Positions 1 through 8,296 of a stretch of DNA of 63,371 bases are shown one piece after another. The notes beneath the pieces were generated by a model, which searched no databases, had not been told where the DNA came from, and saw only the letters and a program-made list of their open reading frames with translations. The position numbers and the translations under genes were made by a program. Origin of the DNA: Clostridia bacterium (lineage in GTDB: Bacteria > Bacillota > Clostridia > Christensenellales > Borkfalkiaceae); the NCBI GenBank assembly GCA_017471945.1, contig JAFURH010000039.1:1-63371 (forward strand), written 5' to 3'. Each line of letters opens with the position of its first letter. The stretch's first letter is position 1.

Positions 1-46
1 ATGCCGCCAGCGTTCATCCTGAGCCAGAATCAAACTCTTAAGTTTA
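1..46 (-). rRNA. 16S rRNA gene, 5' end only (partial)
   Basis: Read on the minus strand, bases 38-19 are the universal 16S 5' signature (AGAGTTTGAT then CTGGCTCAG), followed by the conserved GATGAACGCTGGCGGC. The mature 5' end should lie about 8 nt upstream, near base 46; this boundary is estimated. The rest of the gene is outside the window to the left. Confidence 0.95.
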
Positions 47-292
47 ATTGTTTAAAGTCGCTACCTTTCGGTAACAACGGCTCTAACGATTTTTATTTCT
101 TGTCATTATCTTTGCTGACTTGCTTTCAAGGTTACTTTTTTCAAGTACTTCTTGATTTTCTAAATTAACGGAAATTACCTTTCATTTGCACTATTGTCAA
201 ATAAATCTCATTTCTTTCTTATTCTATTTTTAATCTGCTTTTACCTCGGCTACAGCCTCGGTTTGCTATCCCCTCGCGGCGACAGCTTGTAT
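47..292 (-). other. rRNA operon leader
   Basis: About 240 nt of transcribed leader lies between the proximal rRNA promoter and the start of 16S. It is A/T-rich with one small hairpin (CTCGGCTACAGCCGAG, 246-261). No boxA could be assigned with confidence and no coding sequence is seen. Confidence 0.6.
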
Positions 293-322
293 ATCATATC
301 ACAAGTCGATCGCCTTTGTCAA
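293..322 (-). promoter_or_regulatory. rRNA operon proximal promoter
   Basis: On the minus strand a perfect -35 TTGACA (317-322) and a -10 TATGAT (293-298) are separated by 18 bp, followed by the leader and the 16S 5' end. Confidence 0.8.
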
Positions 323-427
323 GCAAAAAATTCAACTTTTTTAAAAAATTTTTAAAAATTTTAAACTTTTTTCGTCGCAGGGGGGTTTTGCCGTTTGCGA
401 CGGCGCTTTCTGAAAGACAGCTTGACT

Positions 428-456
428 ATCTTACCACAATCAAAAGGGAATGTCAA
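428..456 (-). promoter_or_regulatory. rRNA operon distal promoter
   Basis: A second minus-strand promoter lies about 135 bp upstream: -35 TTGACA (451-456), 17 bp spacer, -10 TAAGAT (428-433), with A/T tracts upstream that could act as an UP element. Tandem promoters are usual for rRNA operons. Confidence 0.7.
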
Positions 457-525
457 ATATTTTTTCAAGGTTTTTTCATCTTTTTTTAAATTTTTTTCAC
501 TTTTTTTATCGAAAGCGGGTTTTTC

Positions 526-555
526 TTGACTTTTCCCCTCTTTCCGTGCTACAAT
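526..555 (+). promoter_or_regulatory. promoter of the small membrane protein gene
   Basis: -35 TTGACT (526-531), 18 bp, -10 TACAAT (550-555); a GGAG ribosome-binding site follows before the start at 586. It diverges from the rRNA promoters. Confidence 0.65.
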
Positions 556-585
556 AAGGGAAAATAAAGACTTTCGGAGAGTACT

Positions 586-819
586 ATGTATTTAAAGCTT
601 CAAATTATTTTCACGATTTTATCGGCGATCTTCGTTGCGGGAGTTTTCCCGCTCGGCATTTTGATCGACTGGAACGCCGCGATCGTTTCGGCGCTCGCCG
701 CCTTTCTCTTTTTCAGCCTTATGTACGTCTGCAAGCAAAAAAACAAGTCCTTGCACCCCGAGGACTACGAAGAGCCCGAATCGAGTGAAGCCCCCGACGA
801 GGAAAAAAAGGACGAATAA
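586..819 (+). CDS. small membrane protein with acidic tail, function unknown
   Basis: 77 residues. Two hydrophobic segments (about residues 5-25 and 30-48) are joined by a short turn containing DWN, followed by a lysine patch and a strongly acidic C-terminus (EEPESSEAPDEEKKDE). The topology suggests a two-helix inner-membrane protein with the tail in the cytoplasm. Its own promoter, a GGAG site and a downstream terminator make it a stand-alone gene. I recognise no family; it diverges from the rRNA operon and converges on tmk. Confidence 0.75.
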   Translation: MYLKLQIIFTILSAIFVAGVFPLGILIDWNAAIVSALAAFLFFSLMYVCKQKNKSLHPEDYEEPESSEAPDEEKKDE

Positions 820-822
820 GCT

Positions 823-850
823 AAGCGACCGTTTTTGCGGTCGCTTTATT
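823..850 (+). terminator. terminator after the small membrane protein
   Basis: AAGCGACC pairs with GGTCGCTT (823-846) around a T-rich loop, followed by a weak U-tract. Confidence 0.6.
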
Positions 851-885
851 ATATTATATATATGTCGCGCGAGCGCGCGCGTAAG

Positions 886-919
886 GAAAAACAGGGAAGC
901 CGAGCTTCCCTGTTTTTAA
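886..919. terminator. bidirectional terminator, tmk end
   Basis: AAAACAGGGAAGC pairs with GCTTCCCTGTTTT around CGA; U-tracts exist on both strands. It overlaps the tmk stop codon. Confidence 0.8.
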
Positions 920-1542
920 ATACAACCGTTTTCTTTTAAAATTTTCAAGACTTCTTCGAAAATTCCCTGCGGCGTTTTTTTGCCGTCTACGCGCTTAATG
1001 CGTTCGGGATATTTTTCGGCAAGCTCTTTATACCCGCCGTACACCTTTTGATGGAACGCCGTTCCCGCCTGTTCGAGCCTGTCGTTTTCGTCCGCGCCGT
1101 TCTTGCGACGGAACGCGTCCTCGGGGGATAAGTCGATGAAAACCGTGACGTCGGGGAGGTATTTTTCGAGCGCGAACGCGTTGATCTTCGACACGAACTC
1201 CACGCCCAGCCCGCGCGCGTACGCTTGATAGGCAAGGGAAGAATCCACGTAGCGGTCGCAGATCACGAGCTTACCCTCGGACAAAGCGGGTTCTACGCGA
1301 TCGCGAAGATGTTGCGCGCGCGCCGCCGCGTATAAAAGGGCTTCGCACTCGTCCGTCATTTCGGAATTTTTACCGTTCAAAAGAATTTCGCGGATACTTT
1401 CGGAAATTTTCCCGCCGCCCGGCTCGCGCGTGAAGATATGCGGTACGCCCGATTTTTCAAGATAGTCGCTCAAAAGGCGGAGCTGGGTGCTTTTTCCGCA
1501 ACCGTCGCAGCCCTCGAACGTGATAAATTTACCTCTTTGCAT
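916..1542 (-). CDS. tmk: thymidylate kinase
   Basis: 208 residues, normal length for bacterial TMP kinase. Phosphorylates dTMP to dTDP with ATP in dTTP synthesis, in the cytoplasm. The P-loop EGCDGCGKST is at residues 10-19, the DRY motif (CDRYVDSSLAYQ) at 95-106, and a lid with RKNG near 145. The start has a GGAG site at suitable spacing. The preceding decarboxylase stop overlaps the start by one base (TAATG), so the two are translationally coupled. In Bacillus tmk sits beside yaaO and, two genes on, holB and yaaT; here holB and ricT are about 30 kb away. Confidence 0.97.
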   Translation of the reverse strand: MQRGKFITFEGCDGCGKSTQLRLLSDYLEKSGVPHIFTREPGGGKISESIREILLNGKNSEMTDECEALLYAAARAQHLRDRVEPALSEGKLVICDRYVDSSLAYQAYARGLGVEFVSKINAFALEKYLPDVTVFIDLSPEDAFRRKNGADENDRLEQAGTAFHQKVYGGYKELAEKYPERIKRVDGKKTPQGIFEEVLKILKENGCI

Positions 1543-2783
1543 TATTCGTTCTCCTCATTCGTTTGGTATACGCAGAGCTTTCCTTCTTTTACTCCGAACA
1601 GATTATCCGCCGTTTGCAACAGTCGGATTTTTTCTCGGGTGATTTTTTCCCCGCAAAGCAACAGCGGGGTGCAGGGCGGGAACAAACCGCAAGGCTTCGC
1701 GCAAATTCTGCCTTCCGCCGCCGCGATCTCTACCCATTCCGTTGCGCCCGTTTTTTCAAAAAAGAGGGGGGCAGGGGTGGGTTGAACGGTTTTTTCTGCG
1801 TACGGTAGATATTTTTTAAGCGTCTTTTTCAAAACGCGGAATTGCTTTTTCGTCGTGGCGGGGGAAAGATAGAACACGACGTTTTTCCCGTCGCAAAATT
1901 CCGCAAAAATTCCGTCCGCTTCGAGCATTTTTTCCACCTCGAACGCCCGCTTGCCTATTTTAAAGCATACCTTCGTCCAGTCGCCGCCGAAAGACAAACT
2001 TTCGGGGTATTCCGAAAACAGCCGCATTACTTCCGCTTCCAACCGTTCGTTGCGAGGAAATTTCACGGCGTATTCGACGGAAGCCATAATCGGATAAGAA
2101 GGGCTCGTCGTGCGGAAGATATCCACGCCCTCGGCGAGCTTTTCGGAAAGCTCTGCCGTTCGCGCGCTCACCACCGCGCCTTGCGTATAGGCGGGCAGAC
2201 TTTTATGTACCCCGTCCACCCACAAATCGGCGTACGTTCCCGCGTAAATTCCCTTTTCAAAATGTAAATGACCGCCGTGCGCGCCGTCGATCAAGAGAAG
2301 CTTTCCCGACTCCCGACAAGCTTTTGCGATCGCGGGCAGGTCGGGGATATTTCCGTAATAATCGGGCGAAGTTAAAAACACCGCGTCCGCATTCGGGCTG
2401 TTTTCGGGCAAGACTTCAAGCCCCAACAGCTTACAGCCGTTCAACGCGCTTTTATGCGACTGATTAGAAAGCGCGATCGAGCGCACACCCGATTCTCTCG
2501 CCGCGTACAGCATAGAAAGCACGCCCGAGGTGCTTCCGTCGGTGAGGATAAAAGAAGCGTTCGCGCCTAAAATCGCCGCGATCTCCTCTTGCGCGCGTTT
2601 CAAAACGCCGCGAGGGGCGGATAAATTATCCGAAAAGGAAAGCTCGGTGATATCCCATTTTCCTTTTTTATGCCCGGGAGTATGAAAGGATACGTGCCGT
2701 TTCCTCGCCGCGCGAAAGAGCATTGAATAGATTTTGCAATCCTTTAAAATTTTCGTATTCAAACGGAAGGGATTTGCGTTCAT
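1542..2783 (-). CDS. Orn/Lys/Arg decarboxylase-family PLP protein (YaaO-like)
   Basis: 413 residues of the fold-type I PLP family that includes lysine, ornithine and arginine decarboxylases. Visible motifs: HTPGHKKG (residues 34-41), TDGSTSG (81-87), SNQSHKSALNG (106-116), the cofactor aspartate region LLIDGAHGGH (163-172) and the PLP lysine in DGVHKSLPAYTQG (Lys194). It is shorter than classical decarboxylases because the C-terminal region is reduced. The substrate cannot be read from sequence. Linkage to tmk matches the yaaO-tmk pair of Bacillus. The start codon lies inside a copy of the 20-bp repeat (2781-2802), whose G-run is the only available ribosome-binding sequence. Confidence 0.88.
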   Translation of the reverse strand: MNANPFRLNTKILKDCKIYSMLFRAARKRHVSFHTPGHKKGKWDITELSFSDNLSAPRGVLKRAQEEIAAILGANASFILTDGSTSGVLSMLYAARESGVRSIALSNQSHKSALNGCKLLGLEVLPENSPNADAVFLTSPDYYGNIPDLPAIAKACRESGKLLLIDGAHGGHLHFEKGIYAGTYADLWVDGVHKSLPAYTQGAVVSARTAELSEKLAEGVDIFRTTSPSYPIMASVEYAVKFPRNERLEAEVMRLFSEYPESLSFGGDWTKVCFKIGKRAFEVEKMLEADGIFAEFCDGKNVVFYLSPATTKKQFRVLKKTLKKYLPYAEKTVQPTPAPLFFEKTGATEWVEIAAAEGRICAKPCGLFPPCTPLLLCGEKITREKIRLLQTADNLFGVKEGKLCVYQTNEENE

Positions 2784-2802
2784 CTCGACCCTGCCCCCGT
2801 CT
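2781..2802 (-). repeat. 20-bp interspersed repeat, copy 1 (intergenic)
   Basis: Minus-strand GACGGGGGCAGGGTCGAGAT joins the stop codon of the upstream gene (2802-2804) to the ATG of the decarboxylase (2781-2783). Confidence 0.85.
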
Positions 2803-3842
2803 TACGCCCCTTCTGCGGGTTGCAGCTCCGTGCAATACCGCTCGACGAGCGAGTTCACGTAAAGGATCGTTTCGTATTGGAATTGCTTTTCCATTCCCGC
2901 CGTCGTCAAAAACACGAGGTTCATATTAAGCGCCGTAGAAACGAAAACAGTCTTTTCGGGATCGTTCGAATCGTTCGCGCTGCGCTCGTCCGCATAATAC
3001 ACCTCTTCTTTGAGCTGACCCATCGTTTCCTCGTTCGGACACATATTCAGCGTGGTGATACTGCGGGTATACGTTTCGGTGATTTTTACTTCATTCTTTT
3101 GGAGCGCGATATAGCCTTTATCCAAATAGGAGAGGAACTTTATAAGCCCGTCGCGGTATTTTTCAAGGCGTTCGTATTCCTTTTCGATCCCTTTTTTGAT
3201 CTCGCCATCAGATTGGAAACGCTTGTCGTCGTTCTTTTTGATACGCTTTTTAAAATCCTTTTCCACCTTCTCTTTATCGAGTTCGCCCGTTTGATAATCC
3301 CCGCCGTAGTAGCCGTTCACGTACTCGGTCATACGCGTGATAAACCCTTTCTGCGCGACGTTGCCTTCCGCGTCCAGCGTATCTTCCAAGCTCAACGCAT
3401 AAATATAATACCCTCGAAGGAAGGTTTCCAAATAGGTATAATACTGCTTTTCGTCCGAGCCTTCTACCGTATAAGATGCGGAAGGATTCTTCGCGTGCGC
3501 CGCAAAAAGCAGATCGCCTTCATCCGTCTGCAAACGGGTGTCGAGAAGGGTGTTGACCATATCGTCGCCCCCCGTGGTGGTATCAACGGTGGTAAGCTCG
3601 ATCACTTCGTGCGAAAAAACGCCGTCTTTGAACGTTTGATAATACCGTTCGGAAAACTTACCCGTGAGCGTCGAGCCCTTATAGTTCATTACCGTAAACT
3701 GCTGCGCCGCCGTGATCCGCGTCGCCGTCATCGTGAAGATCAGCGACCACACGATAATCGCCACTACGACGAATCCGATAATTTTCAACCAGTCGTAGGA
3801 AAGCAGCTGACTTAATCTTTTTTTGGTTATTCTTGCGTCCAT
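2802..3842 (-). CDS. membrane-anchored extracytoplasmic protein, unknown family
   Basis: 346 residues. A short basic N-terminus is followed by one transmembrane helix (about residues 19-40, IIGFVVVAIIVWSLIFTM). The remaining 300 residues are hydrophilic and probably face outward. A highly charged stretch (about 190-230, rich in K, E and D) looks coiled-coil or helical. There are no catalytic motifs or lipobox. An AGGAG site precedes the ATG. It ends 18 nt before the decarboxylase-tmk pair and is probably co-transcribed. I do not recognise a family. Confidence 0.75.
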   Translation of the reverse strand: MDARITKKRLSQLLSYDWLKIIGFVVVAIIVWSLIFTMTATRITAAQQFTVMNYKGSTLTGKFSERYYQTFKDGVFSHEVIELTTVDTTTGGDDMVNTLLDTRLQTDEGDLLFAAHAKNPSASYTVEGSDEKQYYTYLETFLRGYYIYALSLEDTLDAEGNVAQKGFITRMTEYVNGYYGGDYQTGELDKEKVEKDFKKRIKKNDDKRFQSDGEIKKGIEKEYERLEKYRDGLIKFLSYLDKGYIALQKNEVKITETYTRSITTLNMCPNEETMGQLKEEVYYADERSANDSNDPEKTVFVSTALNMNLVFLTTAGMEKQFQYETILYVNSLVERYCTELQPAEGA

Positions 3843-3968
3843 TTTCCCTTATTTCTCCTGTTCGGGAAGTATTCAAGGCGGGCAAGCCGTACCCGTCCTT
3901 CCTTATTTTATCACGCGCGCGTGAAAGGCGCGTGTCCGTTTTGCGTTGATTTCAAGTGTAATTTGCAA

Positions 3969-4011
3969 AACGCGCCGACCCGCCTTTTCGTCAAGGCAAA
4001 TCGGCGTGTTA
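3969..4011 (-). terminator. terminator-like hairpin after lysS
   Basis: AACACGCCGA pairs with TCGGCGCGTT with an inner GCC/GGC extension; on the minus strand it is followed by TTTTGC. The U-tract is weak, so it may also be an RNA-end stabiliser. Confidence 0.5.
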
Positions 4012-4016
4012 CGAAA

Positions 4017-5519
4017 TTATTTTTTGGGTTTCATCGTGGGGAAGAGGATTACGTCGCGGATCGTCGAGCTGTCGGTAAGCAGCATAACGAAACGGTCGAA
4101 CCCGAGCCCCAGCCCGCCCGTAGGCGGCAAACCGTATTCGAGCGCGTTGATAAAGTCCTCGTCGATCTGCGCGTCGTTGTTGCCTTTCGCGCGCTTTGCG
4201 TCCACCTGCTTTTGCATACGCTGTTTTTGATCGATCGGGTCGTTGAGCTCGGAGAACGCGTTGCCGTATTCGTGACCGCAAATGAAGTATTCAAAACGTT
4301 CCGTGAACGCGGGGTCGGACGGCTTGCGTTTTGCAAGCGGCGAATTTTCCACGGGATAATCGTAGATGATCGTGGGTTGGATCAGCTTGTCCTCAACGAA
4401 CGCGTCGAAAAGCTCGATCAACACCCAACCTTTCGTGGCGTTTTCGTGTTCGAGTTCCACGCCGAGCGCCTTTGCCGCCGCGCGCGCGTCCTCGTCCGTT
4501 TCCCAAGCGGTATAATCCGCGCCCGAATATTTCTTCACGGCTTCCGCCATCGTCATTCTCGTCCACTCGCCCATATTGATGGGAGTGCCTTGATAGGTGA
4601 TTTCCAGCGTACCGCAAACGTTTTTCGTGACCGTTTTATAAAGGTCCTCGATCATATCCATCATTTCGATATAATCGCTGTACGCCTCGTACATTTCGAT
4701 CGTGGTGAATTCGGGGTTATGGTAAGCGTCCATACCCTCGTTTCGGAAAATACGCCCGACTTCGTACACGCGGTCCATACCGCCGACGATCAAGCGCTTC
4801 AAGAAAAGCTCCGTTTCGATACGCATATACATATCGAGATCGAGCGCGTTATGGTGCGTTTTGAAAGGTCTTGCGTCCGCGCCGATTTCAAGCGGCAACA
4901 GCGTGGGCGTATCCACTTCCAAATACCCGCGGTTATCGAGATACGCGCGAATTTCCTTCAAGATCTTCGAGCGAACGCGGAAAGTGTCGCGCACGTCCTT
5001 GTTCATAATCAGATCGAGGTGGCGCAAGCGGTATTTCATATCCACGTTTTGAAGCCCGTTATATTTTTCGGGCAGGGGAAGAAGGGATTTCGAGAGCAAC
5101 GTGAGCTCGGTGACGTGTACGGAAATTTCTCCCGTCTGCGTTTTGAACACGAAGCCTTTGAGCCCGAAAATATCCCCGATATCGTAGTCCTTTTTATAGG
5201 ACGCGTAGTTTTCCTCGCCGATATCCTGACGGGTCACGTAGATCTGGATCGTGCCGCTCTTGTCCGCGATATGCGAAAAGGACGCCTTGCCCATAATACG
5301 GCGAGACATCATTCTGCCCGCGATCGCGACCGTTTTGCCCTCGAACTTTTCGAAGTTGGATTTGATCTCCTCGGAATGGGCGTCTACGGGGTATTTCACC
5401 TGCTCGTAGGGATTTTTGCCCTCCGAAACGAGCTTTTGCAATTTTTCACGGCGGATCTTCGCCTGCTCGATGAGCTGTTCTTCTTCCTGTACCTGAGTGT
5501 TTACGGTGTTTTCCTGCAT
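4017..5519 (-). CDS. lysS: lysyl-tRNA synthetase, class II
   Basis: Charges tRNA-Lys with lysine using ATP. With the chosen ATG at 5517-5519 it is 500 residues, the usual size; an in-frame TTG 8 codons upstream is less likely because AGAGG sits correctly before the ATG. An N-terminal helix and OB-fold anticodon domain (about residues 50-150, GRMMSRRIMGKASFSHI) precede the class II core: motif 1 (FLDNRGYLEVDTP type, near 185-200), motif 2 (RIFRNEGMDAYHNPEFT) and motif 3 (GLGLGFDRFVMLLT) near the C-terminus. It lies 42 nt downstream of greA, the common greA-lysS operon. Confidence 0.97.
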   Translation of the reverse strand: MQENTVNTQVQEEEQLIEQAKIRREKLQKLVSEGKNPYEQVKYPVDAHSEEIKSNFEKFEGKTVAIAGRMMSRRIMGKASFSHIADKSGTIQIYVTRQDIGEENYASYKKDYDIGDIFGLKGFVFKTQTGEISVHVTELTLLSKSLLPLPEKYNGLQNVDMKYRLRHLDLIMNKDVRDTFRVRSKILKEIRAYLDNRGYLEVDTPTLLPLEIGADARPFKTHHNALDLDMYMRIETELFLKRLIVGGMDRVYEVGRIFRNEGMDAYHNPEFTTIEMYEAYSDYIEMMDMIEDLYKTVTKNVCGTLEITYQGTPINMGEWTRMTMAEAVKKYSGADYTAWETDEDARAAAKALGVELEHENATKGWVLIELFDAFVEDKLIQPTIIYDYPVENSPLAKRKPSDPAFTERFEYFICGHEYGNAFSELNDPIDQKQRMQKQVDAKRAKGNNDAQIDEDFINALEYGLPPTGGLGLGFDRFVMLLTDSSTIRDVILFPTMKPKK

Positions 5520-5560
5520 TTTGTAAAACCTCTTTTCGTGCAATACTTCTTTATTCTGGA

Positions 5561-6028
5561 TTATTCTATGGATTCGATTTTAAGCTCGTAAGCTCCTTCG
5601 GGCGCTTGCACGGTGACGACCGTCCCCGCCTTCTGCCCCAAAAGCGCCTTGCCGACGGGGGATTCGTTGGAGATCTTGTTGAGCATCGCGTTGGCTTCCG
5701 TCGTACCCGTGATCTCGTATACGTCGTATTCCTCCATATCGATATCGTACACTTTTACTTTCGAACCGATATGCACGGTGGACTTATCGTCCGATTCCTC
5801 GACGATGGTTGCGTTCTTGATCTTATAATCAAGCTCTACGATCTCGCCTTCGTTCGCCGCCTGCTCGTTGCGCGCCGCGTCGTATTCCGCGTTCTCGGAC
5901 AAATCGCCGTGGCTTCTCGCCTCTGCGATACGGTCCACGATCTCCTGACGCTTCACCGTCTGCAAATATTTAAGCCTTGCGACCGCCTCGTTGTACCCCT
6001 TTCTCGTCATATAAAAAACTTCCGACAT
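5561..6028 (-). CDS. greA: transcription elongation factor GreA
   Basis: 155 residues starting at the ATG at 6026-6028, which follows a very strong GAGGAGGAG site; the upstream in-frame extension is leader. GreA enters the RNA polymerase secondary channel and stimulates cleavage of backtracked transcripts. The N-terminal coiled coil carries the DLSENAEYDAARNEQ tip motif with the acidic residues that act in the polymerase active site; the C-terminal FKBP-like domain contains NKISNESPVGKALLGQKAGT. It is the first gene of a greA-lysS operon with a long 175-nt leader. Confidence 0.97.
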   Translation of the reverse strand: MSEVFYMTRKGYNEAVARLKYLQTVKRQEIVDRIAEARSHGDLSENAEYDAARNEQAANEGEIVELDYKIKNATIVEESDDKSTVHIGSKVKVYDIDMEEYDVYEITGTTEANAMLNKISNESPVGKALLGQKAGTVVTVQAPEGAYELKIESIE

Positions 6029-6111
6029 ATTACTCCTCCTCGCCCCGCTCGGTTTTCTTTTATTTGCGTTTTTACCGCGTTTCAATCCAAAACGAACCCC
6101 CTTAAAACACG

Positions 6112-6133
6112 AAAAAAACCGCTCTCTTTGCGG
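6112..6133 (-). terminator. possible attenuator hairpin in the greA leader
   Basis: On the minus strand CCGC-AAAGAGA-GCGG is followed by a run of seven T, within the 5' UTR between the greA promoter and its ribosome-binding site. An upstream CCGTGT/ACACGG pair (about 6149-6188) may fold first. Confidence 0.45.
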
Positions 6134-6209
6134 AACGTTAAAAATCAAACCGTGTATTCCCCCGTAAAAGTACTGCGGAAAAACACGGCTTTTCTATTCA
6201 AGCTTTATC

Positions 6210-6238
6210 ATTATACCCGTTTTTCAAGGTTTTGTCAA
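6210..6238 (-). promoter_or_regulatory. greA promoter
   Basis: Minus-strand TTGACA (6233-6238), 17 bp, TATAAT (6210-6215): a perfect consensus promoter, leaving a leader of about 175 nt before greA. Confidence 0.85.
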
Positions 6239-6285
6239 TGAATTTTCTCACCTTTCGGGGAGTTCTCGCGAAAAATTTTGTCAAA

Positions 6286-7455
6286 TTATCTGATTTCTTT
6301 GATAAACGCGGCGGTTCTGTCGAACGCTTCCGATAAAGAATTCATCGAAACGGCGTAGGAAATACGCACGTTGTTTTTCCCGAACTGCCCGAACGCGCTT
6401 CCCGGCACCACGGCCACTTTTCGGCTTTTCAAAAGCCCGTTCGCGAACGCCTCGCCGTCCAAACCCGTTTTCACAACGGAAGGAAACGCGTAAAACGCGC
6501 CCTGCGGCACGAAACAATCCAATCCGATCTCCTTTAAGGAATGAAGCACGAACTTACGGCGTTTATCGTAGGACTCGCGCATTTCCGCAACCGTCGCAAA
6601 ATCGTCGGAAAAGCCGTCCTTTAACGCTTCCACCGCCGCGTACTGACTCATTACGGGCGCGCAGAGCATACCGTATTGATGGATCTTAAACATCGCGTCG
6701 TCGATCTCGGGCGGCGCGCAAACGAAGCCCAAACGCCAACCCGTCATCGCAAACGCCTTGGAAAAGCCGCCGATATGCACGGTGCGCTCCTTCATTCCCG
6801 GTACTTGCGCGATCGAAAAATGCTTTTTGCCGTAGGTGAGCTCGGCGTAGATCTCGTCGGTGATCACGAGCAGGTCGCGGCGGATCAAAACCTCCGCGAT
6901 CGCTTCTACCTGTTCTTTGGTCATAATCGCGCCCGTGGGGTTGTTGGGATAGGTTAAAATGATCGCCTTGGTCTTCTTTGTGATCGCCTTTTCCAAAAGG
7001 GCGGGCGTGAGCGCGAAATTATCCTCTTCGCGGCACTCCACGGCGACGGGTTTTCCGTCGGACATCGACACCAAAGGCGCGTAAGACACGTAGGCAGGGT
7101 CGGGAATAAGGATCTCGTCGCCCCGTTCTACGCAGGCGCGAAGGGCAAGGTCGATCGCCTCGCTCCCGCCGACGGTCACGATAATATTTTTAGGGGAATA
7201 TTCGAGGGAAAACCGCTCGAAAAGATAGCGGGAAATCAGCTCCAAAAGGGCGGGCAGACCGCGGTTGCCCGTATACTGGGTATAGCCTTTTTGAAGGGCG
7301 GTGATCGCCGCCGCACGCACCCGCCACGGCGTGACGAAATCGGGTTCGCCCACGCCGAGGGAGATCGCGCCTTTTTCCGATTGCACGATATCGAAAAATT
7401 TTCTGATCCCGCTCGGCTCTAATAAAGAAGCCTTTTGATTGACGAACTTTCTCAT
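6286..7455 (-). CDS. class I/II aminotransferase, probably aspartate-type
   Basis: 389 residues, fold-type I PLP aminotransferase of the AspC/PatA group. Motifs in order: GVGEPDF (residues 34-40), YTQYTGNRGLPALLE, NPTGAIMT with the cofactor-binding Asn, ITDEIYAELTYG, and the PLP lysine motif GGFSKAFAMTGWRLGF; the substrate-carboxylate Arg lies in NNVRISYAVS near the end. It catalyses amino-group transfer between an amino acid and a 2-oxo acid; the substrate is not certain. It follows an Lrp-type regulator by 10 nt, an arrangement common in clostridia, which suggests amino-acid-responsive control. Confidence 0.9.
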   Translation of the reverse strand: MRKFVNQKASLLEPSGIRKFFDIVQSEKGAISLGVGEPDFVTPWRVRAAAITALQKGYTQYTGNRGLPALLELISRYLFERFSLEYSPKNIIVTVGGSEAIDLALRACVERGDEILIPDPAYVSYAPLVSMSDGKPVAVECREEDNFALTPALLEKAITKKTKAIILTYPNNPTGAIMTKEQVEAIAEVLIRRDLLVITDEIYAELTYGKKHFSIAQVPGMKERTVHIGGFSKAFAMTGWRLGFVCAPPEIDDAMFKIHQYGMLCAPVMSQYAAVEALKDGFSDDFATVAEMRESYDKRRKFVLHSLKEIGLDCFVPQGAFYAFPSVVKTGLDGEAFANGLLKSRKVAVVPGSAFGQFGKNNVRISYAVSMNSLSEAFDRTAAFIKEIR

Positions 7456-7465
7456 AAAAATCGCC

Positions 7466-7957
7466 TTACGCCTGCACCGAAATGCGGTTATCCGCGTTTT
7501 CGCGCTCGGTAAGCGCGCCTTCGATCTTATACTTTTTCAAGATAAAATGGGTCGCCGTGCTCAAAACCCCGTCGAAGGTGGAAATACGTTCGGAAACGAA
7601 CCGCGCGACCTTTTGCAAGGACGCGTCCTCGATAAATACCGCCAAATCGTACGCGCCGCTCATTAAATATACGCCCTTGACTTCGGGGAAGTCGGCGATC
7701 TGTTTGGCGATCCCGTCGAATCCCTCGGCTTTTTTAGGCGTGACTTTGACTTCAATGAGCGCCTCCACGAGCGCTTCTTCCGCGAGTTCGCTATTGACGA
7801 TCGCGGTGTATTTAACGAGCAGACCGCTCTCTTCCATACCGCGGATACATTCTTTGACGGACGCCTCGTCCACCGAAAGCATCGCCGCGATCTTATCCGC
7901 GGACATTCTCGCGTCCTCGGTAAGCAAACTTAAAATTTCCTTTTCCATAACCGTCAT
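7466..7957 (-). CDS. Lrp/AsnC-family transcriptional regulator
   Basis: 163 residues from the ATG at 7955-7957 (GGAGGAG site in front). The N-terminal winged HTH spans about residues 4-55 (EKEILSLLTEDARMSADKIAAML). The C-terminal RAM/ACT-like domain (about 65-145) includes PEVKGVYLMSGAYDLAVFI and the GVLSTATHFILKKYK end strand. Such proteins form dimers and octamers and sense amino acids. It is the first gene of a two-gene operon with the aminotransferase and probably regulates it and itself. Confidence 0.9.
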   Translation of the reverse strand: MTVMEKEILSLLTEDARMSADKIAAMLSVDEASVKECIRGMEESGLLVKYTAIVNSELAEEALVEALIEVKVTPKKAEGFDGIAKQIADFPEVKGVYLMSGAYDLAVFIEDASLQKVARFVSERISTFDGVLSTATHFILKKYKIEGALTERENADNRISVQA

Positions 7958-8003
7958 TTTTCTTTCTCCTCCAAAGTTAAGAGTCAAGGCGCGTTCCCTG
8001 CGC

Positions 8004-8258
8004 TCAATATAAATTCTCCAAGAACAGACAATCGTAGCCGAGCGGTTCGACGAAATCCCTGCCCGAAAATTTTACGTGGTTGAATTTCGCGAAATTGAAA
8101 ATATGCGTTTTCGTCAAAACGGGGGTCGGTACGTCGAACTTTCCGCAAATGTCCGTTAAATAATCGAAAAAATGCGAGTAGGTCAGCTTTTCGGGGTTCT
8201 CGTATACGAACTGCCGTTTGATCTTTCCTTCCGTCATTAATTTAGCCCAGATTCTCAT
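8004..8258 (-). CDS. conserved-type small protein, unknown function
   Basis: 84 residues from the ATG at 8256-8258 (MRIWAKLM...). A compact mixed alpha/beta soluble protein, rich in aromatic residues (YENPEKLTYSHFFDYLTDI, FNFAKFNHVKF). No catalytic motif is recognised. No ribosome-binding site is present; a consensus -10 TATAAT ends 9 nt before the ATG, so the mRNA would be almost leaderless. It ends 46 nt before the Lrp gene and may be read through into it. Confidence 0.7.
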   Translation of the reverse strand: MRIWAKLMTEGKIKRQFVYENPEKLTYSHFFDYLTDICGKFDVPTPVLTKTHIFNFAKFNHVKFSGRDFVEPLGYDCLFLENLY

Positions 8259-8267
8259 AATACTAAC

Positions 8268-8296
8268 ATTATACACAAAAAGCAGAAAAATTGCAA
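8268..8296 (-). promoter_or_regulatory. near-leaderless promoter for the small protein at 8004-8258
   Basis: Minus-strand TTGCAA (8291-8296), 17 bp, TATAAT (8268-8273). The start codon A is 10 nt after the -10. The -35 lies in the stem of the upstream terminator. Confidence 0.7.

Noticed and set aside
1762-1788. Another 20-bp repeat copy (GGGGGGCAGGGGTGGGTTGAA)
   Set aside because: Only the first half matches; the rest needs several changes and an inserted base, so a degenerate copy is possible but not supported.
3921-5591. A 556-codon open frame on the plus strand
   Set aside because: It is the antisense of lysS; GC-rich codons leave long open frames opposite real genes, and the translation is Arg/His/Val-rich with no family match.
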